Notes: generated by a model from the sequence alone, not told the origin. Counted from the stretch's first letter, positions 32,860 to 43,284 are shown. The stretch: 64,000 nt of DNA from Phymatolithon calcareum (GCA_977006965.1 OZ345361.1:1240001-1304000); one strand, 5' to 3'. Made by a program: numbers and translations.

Positions 32860-33037
32860 TACTATACAGCGGTCCGAACTCGGAAATGACATGTAAATTC
32901 TGGCGAGGAAAACCTTCGCCCGAACCTGTATGTCAAACCTTGCTCCGCAACGGATGGGATTTTTTTAAACACGGATGACAGGAGACAAACGATATTTTTA
33001 TGCATAGCGCCTATGCGAAACGGGGGTGGTGCAGTCT

Positions 33038-36000
33038 TTAGTCATCTTTCACCAAATTACATATAGCGACTGCCCCACTCTGCAGTCCACCAACCAACAC
33101 ATTGCTTGCTTGACTGAATTGCCAGGAGTAATAAACAAGACCAGGGAAATTCCCAAGCAGCGTGTCTTCTGCGGGTACACTCGCATAAACCGAGTTGTAA
33201 CGGCAGTATGCTTCTGCCGTATATGCGGGGAAAGAATCCGGCCATACATGAGGCGCTTCCTGTCCACAACTCCGAATAATCTCCTCCGCTTCTTTGTCCG
33301 TCACTTCAGATTTAGTGTCCCTGTCATGCTCGCTCAATGTTTCATCTTGAGAATCACCCGATCCTTGATCCGATTTCCATACACAATTTCGCGTTTCTCG
33401 ATTCCAAATGATTACTACTTCATCATCGTCTCGGGACACAACGTGCAATCCGTCAACGCTTTCAGATACTGCGGTAACATATGTCTTGTGCCCTTCCAAG
33501 GCATCTCCGATTTGCATTCCTGATTCGACGTCCCAAATGCGAACAGTATTGTCATCGGATCCCGACACGATGCGTTGACCATCCGAGCTGAAGGAAACAC
33601 ATGTCACCCAGTCTCCGTGACCCTGAAGAGCGTTCCCAATTTCATTAAACGTCTCTGCATCCCACAGTCGAATTGTTCTGTCACGAGAACCGGAGACCAC
33701 CTGTCGTCCGTCACGACTGAGCGAAACGGAATACACTTCATCTGTGTGCCCTTCCATTGGGCCACCAATCTGATTGCCCGTATGCGAGTCCCACAAACAT
33801 ACCGTTCCATCTTGCGACCCAGACGCAGCTCGAAGCCCGTCATGGCTTAACGCAACGGCCCACACCAGTGCGGAATGCCCATATTCAAAGTCCGTTGCTT
33901 CCGCTTCCACGCGTGTGTCCCAAATGCGAATAGTACCATCAAAAGACCAAGAAATTATAGTTCCCCTGTTATGAGTAAACGCAACACTTGTCTCCGAATC
34001 GTGCACATTTGCAGATGTCCACGTATTTCTCCCAGTGTTGGCGTCCCACAACCGAACAGTACCATCATCGCATCCTGATGCAATTTGACGTCCATCAGGA
34101 CTGAATCGAACACAATACACCCAATTTGTGTGTCCTTCAAACGGCTGACCGATACTCGTCCATGCGCACGCGTCCCATACACGAATTGTGTTGTCCCTTG
34201 ACCCAGTCACCAGCCGTTGGCCCATCCCACTAAATGCAACAGACGTTATGCACTCCCCGTGCGCGTCGGCATCTTCGAAAATAGAATTCCCGGTGCAACT
34301 GCCCAGAACTTTCAGTGTTCCATCCTCCAGACCGATTGCAACCAATTGGTCGTCATTCGAAACGGCGACACAAAAAACACTGCACTGCTGTAGGAATTCT
34401 CCAATCTGTGCACCGGTGCTCGCCTCCCAAATCCGCATCGTACGATCATCAGAGCATGAAAATATCTTCTCGCCATCGCTGCTCACGGCAACGCCGTTCA
34501 CACACGCGCTGTGCCCTTCGAGAACACGCGCTGATGACTCAGATGTCTCCCATTCCCGGACAGCGATCGACTTGTCATCCGACCCAGAGACAATTGTTTT
34601 CGATGCAGCAGCAAACGATACGCATCTTACATCGCCAGTGTGTCCTTTCAGCCGCTTCAATATGTCACCTGTGGACGCATCTGCGACTACAACATCACAG
34701 TCTGCTCCTGATGCGACAAAACGACCACACGGAGAGAAATCGGCTGTCCAGCACTCCCCTCGTACGGGGATCTCCATGATCTGCGCGCTGCGCGGATCTG
34801 GGAAAAACGCGTTCACGGGTCGCAAATACGGCTTTGGCGTGTGCGATTCGACGCTTTTCAAGTACGCGTCTACAACTGTGTTCTCCGTTCTTATGTGGAA
34901 CAGCCGTCCACACACTTGGAACAGAAACGGTCGCTGCCCTTCCGTTACGCTTCCCCACGACAGTTGTATCGCTTTCCAAAGCAATGCGAAGCTCTGTCTC
35001 ACTTTTTGTGGAATAAGTTCGTCCCCAAGCGTGAGCAGACAGTCAAACTCCGATTTCAGTGCCAACATCCCACCGATCTCAGCACGTGCATGCGTCCAAC
35101 GCGCATCTAACAAAAGAGCCCCAAGCTCCATCATCAAATCTGCATTCATCAGATGTCTGGCAAGTTCCACAAGAATGTACCCGTCCTCTCCGACGGACCA
35201 CCACTGCCTCGGTTTGTGGGCCAACAACGTTGGCTCAAACGAAGCTGCTTGATCTGCAATCAATGAATCTTCAGATGAGCCCGGTTCCGGTGCCAGATAT
35301 CCGTTCAGAAGCTGTGTGTGCCATACCGAGCTTGTCTTCATCGTTTCTCCCTGTCGTTTACAAAAGTCCAATTGTAGATCGTGCAGCATGAGACCACCTT
35401 CTTTCCCTCGCCCTTCTGCATCTTCCCGAAACGTGAGCTTGCAAAGACTCAACCCGCTGAGAAGGCGCGCGACAGCCAAAGCAAAAGCTTTGTCGACCTT
35501 CCACATTCGGCTCAAGACTGAAATCGGCACCCAAGCCTGGTTTTGCAGCACGCACAGACTTGCGTACAGATCGGCGATCGAATGGTCCGTGCCCAGCGTA
35601 TGTTTTGCCTTGAGCTTTACAAATTCAGCTTCCAAGATGTTCAGGGTGAGGGAGATTCCTGCATACAAGCTCGCACCGCCTGGGACATGCTCTTCACCAA
35701 GTTCAATGCTCTGTTTCTCCAGCAGTGAAGCATACTCGCCACATGCACCTTCAAAATCACCATGTTCACTTGCGAGGAAACCAACAGCGCTTCCTGCAAC
35801 TGCCAGCGCTATCGGCAAACCGGCGCAACTCGTTAGGATCCTCACAATACTCTTTCTCAGGTCGCCTGTTAGGTCTGGAAGCCCGTACTTCGCAGCTTCT
35901 TGTTTCGCATGCTTCATGAACATGCTCACAGACACATCCCCTAGCGGATCTCTTGGGGAGAAGTCGACACGGTGCCCAGCAGAGTGCGCTATGTGTGTGC

Positions 36001-37120
36001 TCCTAGTCGTTATTGCCATCCGGCTCTGCGGACAGCTCCTCAACAGCTGGCTAATAGCACTCAAGAACCCGGTTTTGTTCTCATCCGTAGGCCAGAGGTC
36101 GTCCACAAGAAAAAGACAAATTTTCCCATCGAACCACGCTACCGCGTAATCAATAACTTCCCGGAGCGACTCGGACTGCTCCACCGCAGACACAGATGCC
36201 GATGCCCCTGTAAGACGCATTATTTTCGCGACTTCTCCTCTTGCCGATAGGAACGTTGCTTTTAGACCTAGAGACATGTATTGAATTCCTTGGGGAAAAC
36301 GTTTGCGAATATCGCCATCAAACGCAAGTGCCTGCAACGCAATTGTCTTCCCAACTCCGGCCATTCCGACGACACCGTGCGCAGGCGTAATGACCCCATC
36401 CGTAGTGCCTCCATTGGCCGCAGTCACTGTGGACGAAGAGTCCGGCAATAAAATGGATTCCTTTAAGATACCTTCAGGAGTGCAGGGCTTTCCATATTCA
36501 TCCTTCGCATCAAAGTTCAGGGTTGTGCCTAGGGGGAGTACCGAAGTGCTTGCACCCACTCGATAGTCTTCTTTCTCATTGCCAGTCATTCCCATGTTGT
36601 CGAGCTTCGATACGACGACATCAATGTTCTCTTCCACGTTGTCGAGCTTAGTTACAACGACATCAATGTTCTCTTCTGTGGCGAACGTCTCAATCAGAGT
36701 TTCCAACTTGGTCGAGGCGATTTGCACTTGCTGTTCGACGGCTTTCATGGTGTCGCTTAAAGCTGTAGCTCGGATTGTTCGCCAAAGCCAAGACTTGAAA
36801 TTGGACGATGCACCACCTTTAGTTCCCTTAAACGCCCTTGCGCAACCCTCCTCCAAGGTTGAGTCGCAGTTCTTGAGAATGTCACGTACGAACGTAACTT
36901 TTTCCAGGAAGGCAGCACGGATGCGAGTAGGGGCGGACGCTGGCGCTGATCCAAGATGTGTCTCCACATCGCCCATTTGTCGCATAAGCTTGTCCAGATC
37001 ATTGGTCAACCTTTGGAAGGTACCAGGTCCCTGGCGAAAGTTGGCAACTCGAGTCTTGATGCTATTCACAACATAATGAGTCTCTCCGATGATGGCAAGA
37101 GAGAGGCCTGCGTGGTCCAT
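33038..37120 (-). CDS. NLR-type receptor: helical N-terminal domain, NB-ARC, WD40 repeats
   Basis: STAND ATPase of the NB-ARC/NLR class, single exon, 1360 aa from ATG 37120 (the open frame upstream has only GTG). Residues about 15-150 are an all-helical bundle (FQRLTNDLDKL..., FLEKVTFVRDILKNC..., FKSWLWRTIRA, VEQQVQIASTKLETL) that recalls HeLo/MLKL/RPW8-type four-helix domains. Next is a twofold EENIDVVVxKLDN repeat (about 149-175). NB-ARC: P-loop GMAGVGKT (252-259), Walker B LFLVDDLW (336-343), sensor SRMAITTRST, GLPIA (434-438), and a winged-helix part with MLHDLQLDFC. From about residue 781 there are 11-12 WD40 repeats (SPDGRQIASGCDDGTVRLWD style). A role as an intracellular sensor of infection or self-damage is inference from the architecture. 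Confidence 0.93.
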   Translation of the reverse strand: MDHAGLSLAIIGETHYVVNSIKTRVANFRQGPGTFQRLTNDLDKLMRQMGDVETHLGSAPASAPTRIRAAFLEKVTFVRDILKNCDSTLEEGCARAFKGTKGGASSNFKSWLWRTIRATALSDTMKAVEQQVQIASTKLETLIETFATEENIDVVVTKLDNVEENIDVVVSKLDNMGMTGNEKEDYRVGASTSVLPLGTTLNFDAKDEYGKPCTPEGILKESILLPDSSSTVTAANGGTTDGVITPAHGVVGMAGVGKTIALQALAFDGDIRKRFPQGIQYMSLGLKATFLSARGEVAKIMRLTGASASVSAVEQSESLREVIDYAVAWFDGKICLFLVDDLWPTDENKTGFLSAISQLLRSCPQSRMAITTRSTHIAHSAGHRVDFSPRDPLGDVSVSMFMKHAKQEAAKYGLPDLTGDLRKSIVRILTSCAGLPIALAVAGSAVGFLASEHGDFEGACGEYASLLEKQSIELGEEHVPGGASLYAGISLTLNILEAEFVKLKAKHTLGTDHSIADLYASLCVLQNQAWVPISVLSRMWKVDKAFALAVARLLSGLSLCKLTFREDAEGRGKEGGLMLHDLQLDFCKRQGETMKTSSVWHTQLLNGYLAPEPGSSEDSLIADQAASFEPTLLAHKPRQWWSVGEDGYILVELARHLMNADLMMELGALLLDARWTHARAEIGGMLALKSEFDCLLTLGDELIPQKVRQSFALLWKAIQLSWGSVTEGQRPFLFQVCGRLFHIRTENTVVDAYLKSVESHTPKPYLRPVNAFFPDPRSAQIMEIPVRGECWTADFSPCGRFVASGADCDVVVADASTGDILKRLKGHTGDVRCVSFAAASKTIVSGSDDKSIAVREWETSESSARVLEGHSACVNGVAVSSDGEKIFSCSDDRTMRIWEASTGAQIGEFLQQCSVFCVAVSNDDQLVAIGLEDGTLKVLGSCTGNSIFEDADAHGECITSVAFSGMGQRLVTGSRDNTIRVWDACAWTSIGQPFEGHTNWVYCVRFSPDGRQIASGCDDGTVRLWDANTGRNTWTSANVHDSETSVAFTHNRGTIISWSFDGTIRIWDTRVEAEATDFEYGHSALVWAVALSHDGLRAASGSQDGTVCLWDSHTGNQIGGPMEGHTDEVYSVSLSRDGRQVVSGSRDRTIRLWDAETFNEIGNALQGHGDWVTCVSFSSDGQRIVSGSDDNTVRIWDVESGMQIGDALEGHKTYVTAVSESVDGLHVVSRDDDEVVIIWNRETRNCVWKSDQGSGDSQDETLSEHDRDTKSEVTDKEAEEIIRSCGQEAPHVWPDSFPAYTAEAYCRYNSVYASVPAEDTLLGNFPGLVYYSWQFSQASNVLVGGLQSGAVAICNLVKDD

Positions 37121-37227
37121 GTCGAAGTGGATTACGTGGTGGACTTGCGTTTGCACGGCGGAAGTAATGGAGGAGAAGGACGGCGGCTTGGTTGCTTGGA
37201 ATATGGGGGCATGGGCAGGGGTCCTAT

Positions 37228-37257
37228 CCAGTATACTGGACTTGCAGTATACTGCAA
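37228..37257. promoter_or_regulatory. Two adjacent perfect palindromes upstream of the NLR gene
   Basis: CCAGTATACTGG (37228-37239) and TTGCAGTATACTGCAA (37242-37257) are perfect palindromes, two bases apart, sharing the core CAGTATACTG. They lie about 110 bp before the NLR start codon. Symmetry suggests binding of a dimeric regulator, or an RNA hairpin in the 5' leader; this is inference. Confidence 0.5.
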
Positions 37258-37292
37258 TCTACTTGTACTGGAGTGGGACTGCAAAAAACCCG

Positions 37293-37562
37293 CCTACTTG
37301 CAATACGAATTGCAAAATGTTTGACTGTGTTGAGCGGACACAATGTAGTGCATGTCATGCACTCTCTAATTTATACTGTACCATCTCGGTACGTATTATG
37401 CCGAATCCATCATAGTCACAAACGTAGAGCACCAATTCAAGTGTTTACAGTACTGACGTGGCGTTCAGTCCACGTGTGGATACAGCGCTGCGTGACGTCC
37501 TCTACTTGCAATACAACTTGCAGACAATCGCCGGGACTGCTACTTGCAAATCGAATTGCACT
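37293..37562. repeat. Three dispersed copies of a CTACTTGCAA half-palindrome
   Basis: Copies near 37293, 37503 and 37540 each read CTACTTGCAA, about 5-6 variable bases (ATACGA, TACAA, ATCGA), then TTGCA. TTGCAA...TTGCAA is itself self-complementary. They lie in the upstream region of the NLR gene, on the outer side of the two perfect palindromes. Confidence 0.6.
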
Positions 37563-38320
37563 GTATCTAGCAATCAATAAAAATCTACTTGCTAGTAGCC
37601 CTGGGCATGGGGGCTGCGGCAGCATGTGCGATTTTATGTACAAAATCGCTAATCAAATATCTCACCAGGTAACGACTCAACAACTCCACATAGCCATGTC
37701 TGTGTACTTCTCTCTGAGTTCGGCATTGTTGCGTGTCTCTCATGTTCAGCAACAAGTACACTTGTACACCTTGCCTTGATGGTAAGGTATTCAACACATG
37801 TGAATAGCTGATATTTTTATGAAACTGACTAAGGAGTTGCGGGAGATCGTGCAACGGATCGGCCACCTTTTTCTAAAAATTTGATTTGCACTACTCCATA
37901 CAGTCGACAGCACTCTGCGAGACTGGTCCCCGGTGTTGCCTTGATGTGTACGGCTGCACCGACCGCTCGGCGCGGGTCTTTTTCTCGCGGCATGGCAGAT
38001 ATGCTTCTTCTAATTGACCAGCATATTTTCGTTTCCTATCACCGAACGACGCGATTTTAAGGTAGTAGTTGGGGTACTCCTCACCAAGAACAAAAAGCCG
38101 CCTTTCCAAATCTGGCGCTAATAAACTGTTAAGCGTTCACTTTACCAACTTTTTTGAGCTTTTAAATCCACCCTCAATTGAGGGTATTCGTCACATAGAC
38201 ACTATGGCTAAGACTGGGACGGATCGTCGACCGTCCGAAGCCGAAAAACGGTTCATTTTTGGATCCAAGGCCTGTGGCACTATTTCCCTTCAGCATAAAA
38301 GAAGAGCTGCCCTAAAGTGG

Positions 38321-38512
38321 GTAGCGCCCGAGGAAGCCTTGCTCGTATACTTTGTAAAACAAAAACAAAATTTACAAAAAATAATACAACTGTATACAGT
38401 TGTATATTAGTTGTAGCCGTGTAAACCACTGCATACAGTTGTAGTTGTTTTACTTTTTTGAAAAAGTCCCACAGTCTTACGAATATACGGGCAAGGCTTC
38501 CTCAGGCGCTAT
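38321..38512. repeat. 192-bp fold-back / small TIR element
   Basis: Arms of 28 bp, 38321-38348 (TAGCGCCCGAGGAAGCCTTG...) and 38485-38512 (...CAAGGCTTCCTCAGGCGCTA), differ at two positions. The interior carries the palindrome TACAACTGTATACAGTTGTA and related TACAGTTGTA copies. Non-coding. Confidence 0.75.
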
Positions 38513-39895
38513 TTCCCTCCATACAAATTAGTGTAAGCGCATGCTTGGCTTTCTTTTTTTCTGTCTTTATGCAGGTTTCAGAGTTGTCCTAGAACAACTC
38601 GCCATCCTTACGGCTACTAACAGATATGAGTGGTATTTGATGTCACAACAGCTCTAAGCCGCACAAAGTGCAGAGCTTCGGGGAGCTTAACATCTAAATC
38701 TCTACGCAGCCAATCTTCAGCCGCCGTCCTTCAAAGGGGTGACCCGGGTTGGAAACCATTTAGGATGCTCACGGTAGCTAGTCATCTCGTTACCTTCTTT
38801 CATCTCCTTCTGTCCTCTTTCCCAGCTTCCTTGAGCATTGCGGCCCACCTCTCAGTGTGGAATGTCTAAACACTTTTGTATCTTACGGCTAACGCGACAG
38901 ACCCAGAACGCATTCGGAGCTCTGCTAAAAGTTTGGTGTGTCTAAAGTGACAGCAACGTAGTCATGAAAGTCTCTAGAGCACTACAGGTCAAACTTCCGA
39001 AGTAGACATGAGAGAGAAATGAAAAACGAAGTTGAGTTGCGGAGAAGTAGCAATGTGAAGAAGTGGTGACGACCTTTCACAGTGATGTCTCGCGAGAATC
39101 ATCCAACGGAAACAATGATGGTCCTGCAGGCGAGAGAAGCTAGTATGATATATTGCAAGTATGCTTCAGAACGGTTCAGCGAGTCTTGCGACTGAACATT
39201 ACAAGAGATTGCTAAAACGTGGGCGGAGGTATCTGAGCCTTTGGTAGTCGAATTGATTTTCTCGGACCTGGATATCCTTCTCGAAGCAATCTATGAGGAG
39301 AGAGCGCTTCAGCCTTAGAAGAAGCGAGCAATTCCAGGGGAGTCAGCGGGAATAGAGTGAGAATTTGCGTGTGTCCTACCAAATCGCAATTTCACCTTCT
39401 GCTAAATGCAACTCGATGAATCTGCTCACCAAAGGAATCAAGTGAGAGTCTTGTACGATCATGTGCACAATTTTGGAGATGCTGTTTCTAGATACATCTT
39501 ATGTGGGTTTTTGACGCCAATATCCAGTCAATGGTCTGTCATATGGAGCGCAAAGGCCGCCCCAAAAGCAACATACAACTTGAGCAGTATCGCTGCAATA
39601 GAACAACAGCGAAAGAATGTCTGGCAATATCCTGACTTGGGGGAACCATGAGGGCTTTTATCACAACTCCATCGTTACAGTAATGAGACTGTGGCAGAAT
39701 TTGGAATGTACTCGACAACACAGCTCATTTTAATGAGGCGCCCCGCTTTTCCTCGGCACGATGTTCTGTAGGAAAAACGCCAAAATCATTACTAAGAACA
39801 CTTTCTCGCTCGCCCATCCCAACAAAAGAAATATGTCCCAAGATGTATCCGGTATTCTGCAGACCAAACTAACATATTATGGAGAAGCTGAAAAA

Positions 39896-41050
39896 TCAGA
39901 CACCCGCCATATAAGGATCTTTGCACTGATCATGAATAAGGTCAATCTTCTTCAAAATTTCATCGGACAGCTCAACCCCGAATGCATCAATGTTCTCCTT
40001 CAGTTGATCCATATTCGTAGCTCCAATTATAGTACTCGGAATAAACCACCTGGTGGTGCACCATTTCTGCGCCAACGTCGCCAAACTCATTCCCGCCTCC
40101 TTTGCGACGATCTGATACTTTTCAACAATTTTCAAATTCTGTTGACGAACGAATCGTCCCTGGAAGTGCTTGAACTTGACGAATCGCGACTCATTCAATG
40201 ACGAATCAACTGGATTTCCGTCTGCATCCAGCTTTCCACAATATTTCCCAGTAAGTGCTCCTCCGGCCAGTACGCTCCATGGCAGCAAACCAATATTATA
40301 GTTGCTCGGGGCACACACCTCAGCCAGGTCGCCTTCAAACTGTCGGTTCATCAGACAAAACTGGTTCTGAATTGTTACAGGACGTGCGACGCCCAATTCA
40401 TCAGCGGTACGAACCAATTCACACACGCCGAAAGAGCTCTCATTGCTCACGCCCCAGGCTTTGATCTTGCCGGCATCAAGAAGCACCTTCAACGCCTTTA
40501 CCGTCTCTTCAAAAGGGACGGGCTCGCGCTCCCTGGCCGGATTGTACGCCCGTGAACCCCAAAGCGGAGTATATCTATCCGGCCAGTGCAATTGGTACAG
40601 ATCGATATAATTGGTCTGCAAGCGGCGAAGCGAAGCTTCACAGGCTGCGAAAATGTTTTCTGCATCCAGCCTAGCATTCGGGAACGGCTCAGACATAGGA
40701 GGTACCGTGCGATGAGCGGCGGTCTTCGAACCCGGAGAGTATCCCAAGACCTTGGTTGCGATGACGAGTCGTTCGCGAATTCCAGGATTCTTCGCCAGCC
40801 AGGTACCAATAATTTCCTCTGTAGCACCGCTCCTATGCCCGGGACCACTGGAAGGTATAGGGTACAGTTCGGCCGTGTCGATGAAGTTTACACCGCGAAC
40901 CTTAACTGCGTAGTCCAGCTGCGCATGCCCTTCAGCCTCCGTGTTTTGCATGCCCCAGGTCATGGTCCCCAAACATACTTCTGTCACGAGTAGGTCGGAG
41001 CTTCCCAAATGATTTTTCTTCAACGCAGGGCCGGTTGATGCGGGTGACAT
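39896..41050 (-). CDS. Aldo/keto reductase, Tas-like
   Basis: NADPH-dependent oxidoreductase of the AKR superfamily, single exon, 384 aa, ATG at 41050. TIM-barrel features: LGTMTWGMQN, catalytic Asp and Tyr in NFIDTAELYP, catalytic Lys in VIATKVLG, catalytic His in YQLHWPDRY, then GKIKAWGVSNESSFGV, IQNQFCLMNR, LLPWSVLAGGALTGKY and the cofactor-binding FIPSTIIGATNMDQLKENIDAF. The extended loop before YTPLWGSRAYNP and the overall match point to the Tas subgroup rather than Kv-beta. No targeting signal seen. Physiological substrate unknown. Confidence 0.92.
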   Translation of the reverse strand: MSPASTGPALKKNHLGSSDLLVTEVCLGTMTWGMQNTEAEGHAQLDYAVKVRGVNFIDTAELYPIPSSGPGHRSGATEEIIGTWLAKNPGIRERLVIATKVLGYSPGSKTAAHRTVPPMSEPFPNARLDAENIFAACEASLRRLQTNYIDLYQLHWPDRYTPLWGSRAYNPAREREPVPFEETVKALKVLLDAGKIKAWGVSNESSFGVCELVRTADELGVARPVTIQNQFCLMNRQFEGDLAEVCAPSNYNIGLLPWSVLAGGALTGKYCGKLDADGNPVDSSLNESRFVKFKHFQGRFVRQQNLKIVEKYQIVAKEAGMSLATLAQKWCTTRWFIPSTIIGATNMDQLKENIDAFGVELSDEILKKIDLIHDQCKDPYMAGV

Positions 41051-42696
41051 GGTGAGCGGAAAGCACGAGCGGATCGGCTTCGTTGTGCCTTGCTACAGAT
41101 CTCTTTTGCGGGAGGTGAGCTTAAGAAGGGCAAATGGGCTAATATCCAGCAAATGGCTGATCCGAATCTGTGAGCCAGAAGAGAGGAACATATGGGAGAA
41201 GCTTATTCGCAGCGTGCTGTATTTCGAACACAACTATGATTCAGAAGAGCCTCCCATTGGTCAGATTGTGGCATTCAGCGCAGTTGAAGAAATCCTATTT
41301 TTCTCTGCTGGCCATTTCTCATTGCTCCCCATGTCGCCGAGTTGATTCACCTTTTCCACGTGTCTCGGCGAAAGGCCAGTCACCGAAGTGCGCTTCGAGA
41401 CCTATACACCGACGTACTGGAAGCTGTTATTCTAGTTCTGCATTTCCCCCAAGTGAGGTTAGTAGCGCTTTGAAGGTCCAAGTTTTCTCCATTCTGTTGT
41501 ATCTGTGTGATATTAGGAGCTATTTGTACGTTTTGGTGGGGCACGTCGCTGAAGAGCGACTCCAGGCTTGGTTTGACAAACTGGAAGCCATTATTGAATA
41601 GAGGTATTAATCGTATCATTGCCTCGAGGAGTTAGGAATCCTGATATGGATCCCCGCATTCGTGCCTCTCACAACTACACGAAGGAAATCCACTCGAAGT
41701 CCACGAGAGACGGACCCTTGGTAGGACCGGAGATGTAACCTGAATTTGCGTACAACGATGGTGTTGTCATCAAAGTTGGCGGAAAACTGTGATTTTGTAT
41801 TTAGATGATGAAATTTTTGCTTAGTTCATGTCGGAGTTCCCACTGCTGGAGAGAGATATCTTTCTGAAGTAGTATAACTACAGAGATTGCCCCCGTAATG
41901 GCGCACTGTCTGTGAAATAATTAGACTATTGTCGGTCATTGCCAATATGGGTTAACTTGATGACTATCAGTGAACCGCAAGCGAATACACGGTGAACAGT
42001 TAGCTACCACACTAACACACAGTGAACGGCAAGTGAAAGTTACTTTGTTAGATGAGACTGAAGCATTGTTCATAAAAGAGGTTCAATGACATTCGCAGAA
42101 AACGTCATTTAGATAGGCTCATCTTATTCATGAGACGCAAAACTTGCCCGAATGGCTCGTGATTTGTAACTGCGAGTCAACGTAACAGGGCGTAAAGAAC
42201 CGAGAAACCGCAGCAGCGGATTGAACCTTGTTGCACAAGCGGTAGTAATGCAAGGCTTAAGTTTTGGATAATTCCTTGTTCTCCCGCCCTGTCTCATTCC
42301 CGTACATAAGGCCTCCAGAAAGGATAAACCAGGAAGAAATCACGGTAACAAGGCCCTAGTGGAAGTCATTTTAAAACGCAGAAAGTGCCAGAATCACGGC
42401 ATCTCTCTCATCGAATTGTACTTTTCAGCAAACCCGCGAGTTTTGTCACAAATATCGATAGTGCTCCACCTACGAGACTCTCATCACAGAAGTAAGATAC
42501 GAAATCCGGGGAAGTCAAATTCAACATCTTCCACACATTTAATATCTTTTACTTCGAATGTATAGTGTCTGAGTGAATATGTGCCCACCCGTTTTTAACC
42601 GTGCTTGTATTCCTCTTCCTGGGATCTTTCTTTGAGGCGGTGCGAGACACATACAATATCTGGTCTCGAGGCGTCATTCTATTCAGGATAATCTTC
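41051..42696. other. Intergenic region
   Basis: About 1.6 kb. No supported gene; a plus-strand frame at 41170-41601 has no recognisable domain. A tandem-like CACACTAACACACAGTGAACGG near 42008 echoes GTGAACCGCAAGCGAATACACGGTGAACAG just before it. Nothing else seen. Confidence 0.5.
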
Positions 42697-43284
42697 CTAA
42701 CGGTCGCCTTGGTCATCCTCCTGTCCTTGATCTACAGGAAAATCGAACGCCAACTCCCGGCTTTCAAAAGAAGTCTTACTTGTAAACGAGCTGTCCGAGA
42801 AGTATTCAGAGGAAGCACTGTCTTCCGAAGCGTCACGCCATCGAAAATGACGTTTTTGGTTTTGAAGATGATGCTCTACTTCAGTGCCATCTGTCTCCAT
42901 CAACCCTGCGAGAAAGTCATCTGACATCGACGCAGCGTCCACCCATCCTGCCCCGGGTCCATCTGCGTCCATAGCGTCGGGTGATTCCATCTTCGGCGCT
43001 TCTGACCCTGGTAGCTTCACGACCATACTGGGCATCTCCGATGCCTTTTCGCGAGCCGCTGCACGAGTACGGTATCGACGCCGCGGAGCGAGCTTTGCCA
43101 TCGGGTGTGGAGTGGGCGCTATGTCAAGGTCATCGCGAGCTCGTTTCCTTGTGTCCGGTGTAGTTGCGAAAGACAGCTTCTTCTCCACCTTCCGGTGCTT
43201 ATATTGGCTGGTGTTGTAGGTCATATGGGCCTTCGAGCTCTGTGTTTGACGACTGTGTGGGGAAGGTCCCGGACGTGACGCCAT
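42697..43284 (-). CDS. Hypothetical disordered protein
   Basis: Not recognised. Open frame of 195 aa from ATG 43284; the frame continues upstream without an ATG to 43413, so an upstream exon is possible. Composition is low-complexity: a basic middle (TRKRARDDLD, APRRRYRTRAAAREK) that could be a nuclear signal, then an acidic/serine tail (SEDSASSEYFSDSSF ... QGQEDDQGDR). Two short segments may be interaction motifs: SMVVKLPGSE and SDDFLAGLMETDG, the latter amphipathic and acidic. Coding-like because codon composition is unlike the A/T-rich surroundings; confidence is moderate. Confidence 0.5.
   Translation of the reverse strand: MASRPGPSPHSRQTQSSKAHMTYNTSQYKHRKVEKKLSFATTPDTRKRARDDLDIAPTPHPMAKLAPRRRYRTRAAAREKASEMPSMVVKLPGSEAPKMESPDAMDADGPGAGWVDAASMSDDFLAGLMETDGTEVEHHLQNQKRHFRWRDASEDSASSEYFSDSSFTSKTSFESRELAFDFPVDQGQEDDQGDR

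Larger units (their letters stand above)
29505..33037. other. Mobile-element-rich intergenic region
   Basis: About 3.5 kb with no supported gene. It holds a 1.4-kb inverted-repeat element with another nested in it, a family A MITE copy only 27 bp further on, and a pogo-like MITE, each listed separately. A minus-strand frame at 29754-30059 (101 codons, one hydrophobic segment) is not recognisable. Confidence 0.6.
37121..39895. other. Intergenic region with short repeats and a fold-back
   Basis: About 2.8 kb with no supported gene. It includes three copies of a CTACTTGCAA...TTGCA motif (37293-37560), the perfect 16-bp palindrome ACCCTCAATTGAGGGT at 38170-38185, and a 192-bp fold-back at 38321-38512. 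A minus-strand frame at 37891-38109 and a plus-strand frame at 38069-38410 carry no recognisable domain. Confidence 0.55.

Noticed and set aside
34188-35252. 354-codon plus-strand frame
   Set aside because: Antisense shadow of the WD40/NB-ARC gene; no domain of its own.
35316-36149. 277-codon plus-strand frame
   Set aside because: Antisense shadow of the NB-ARC region.
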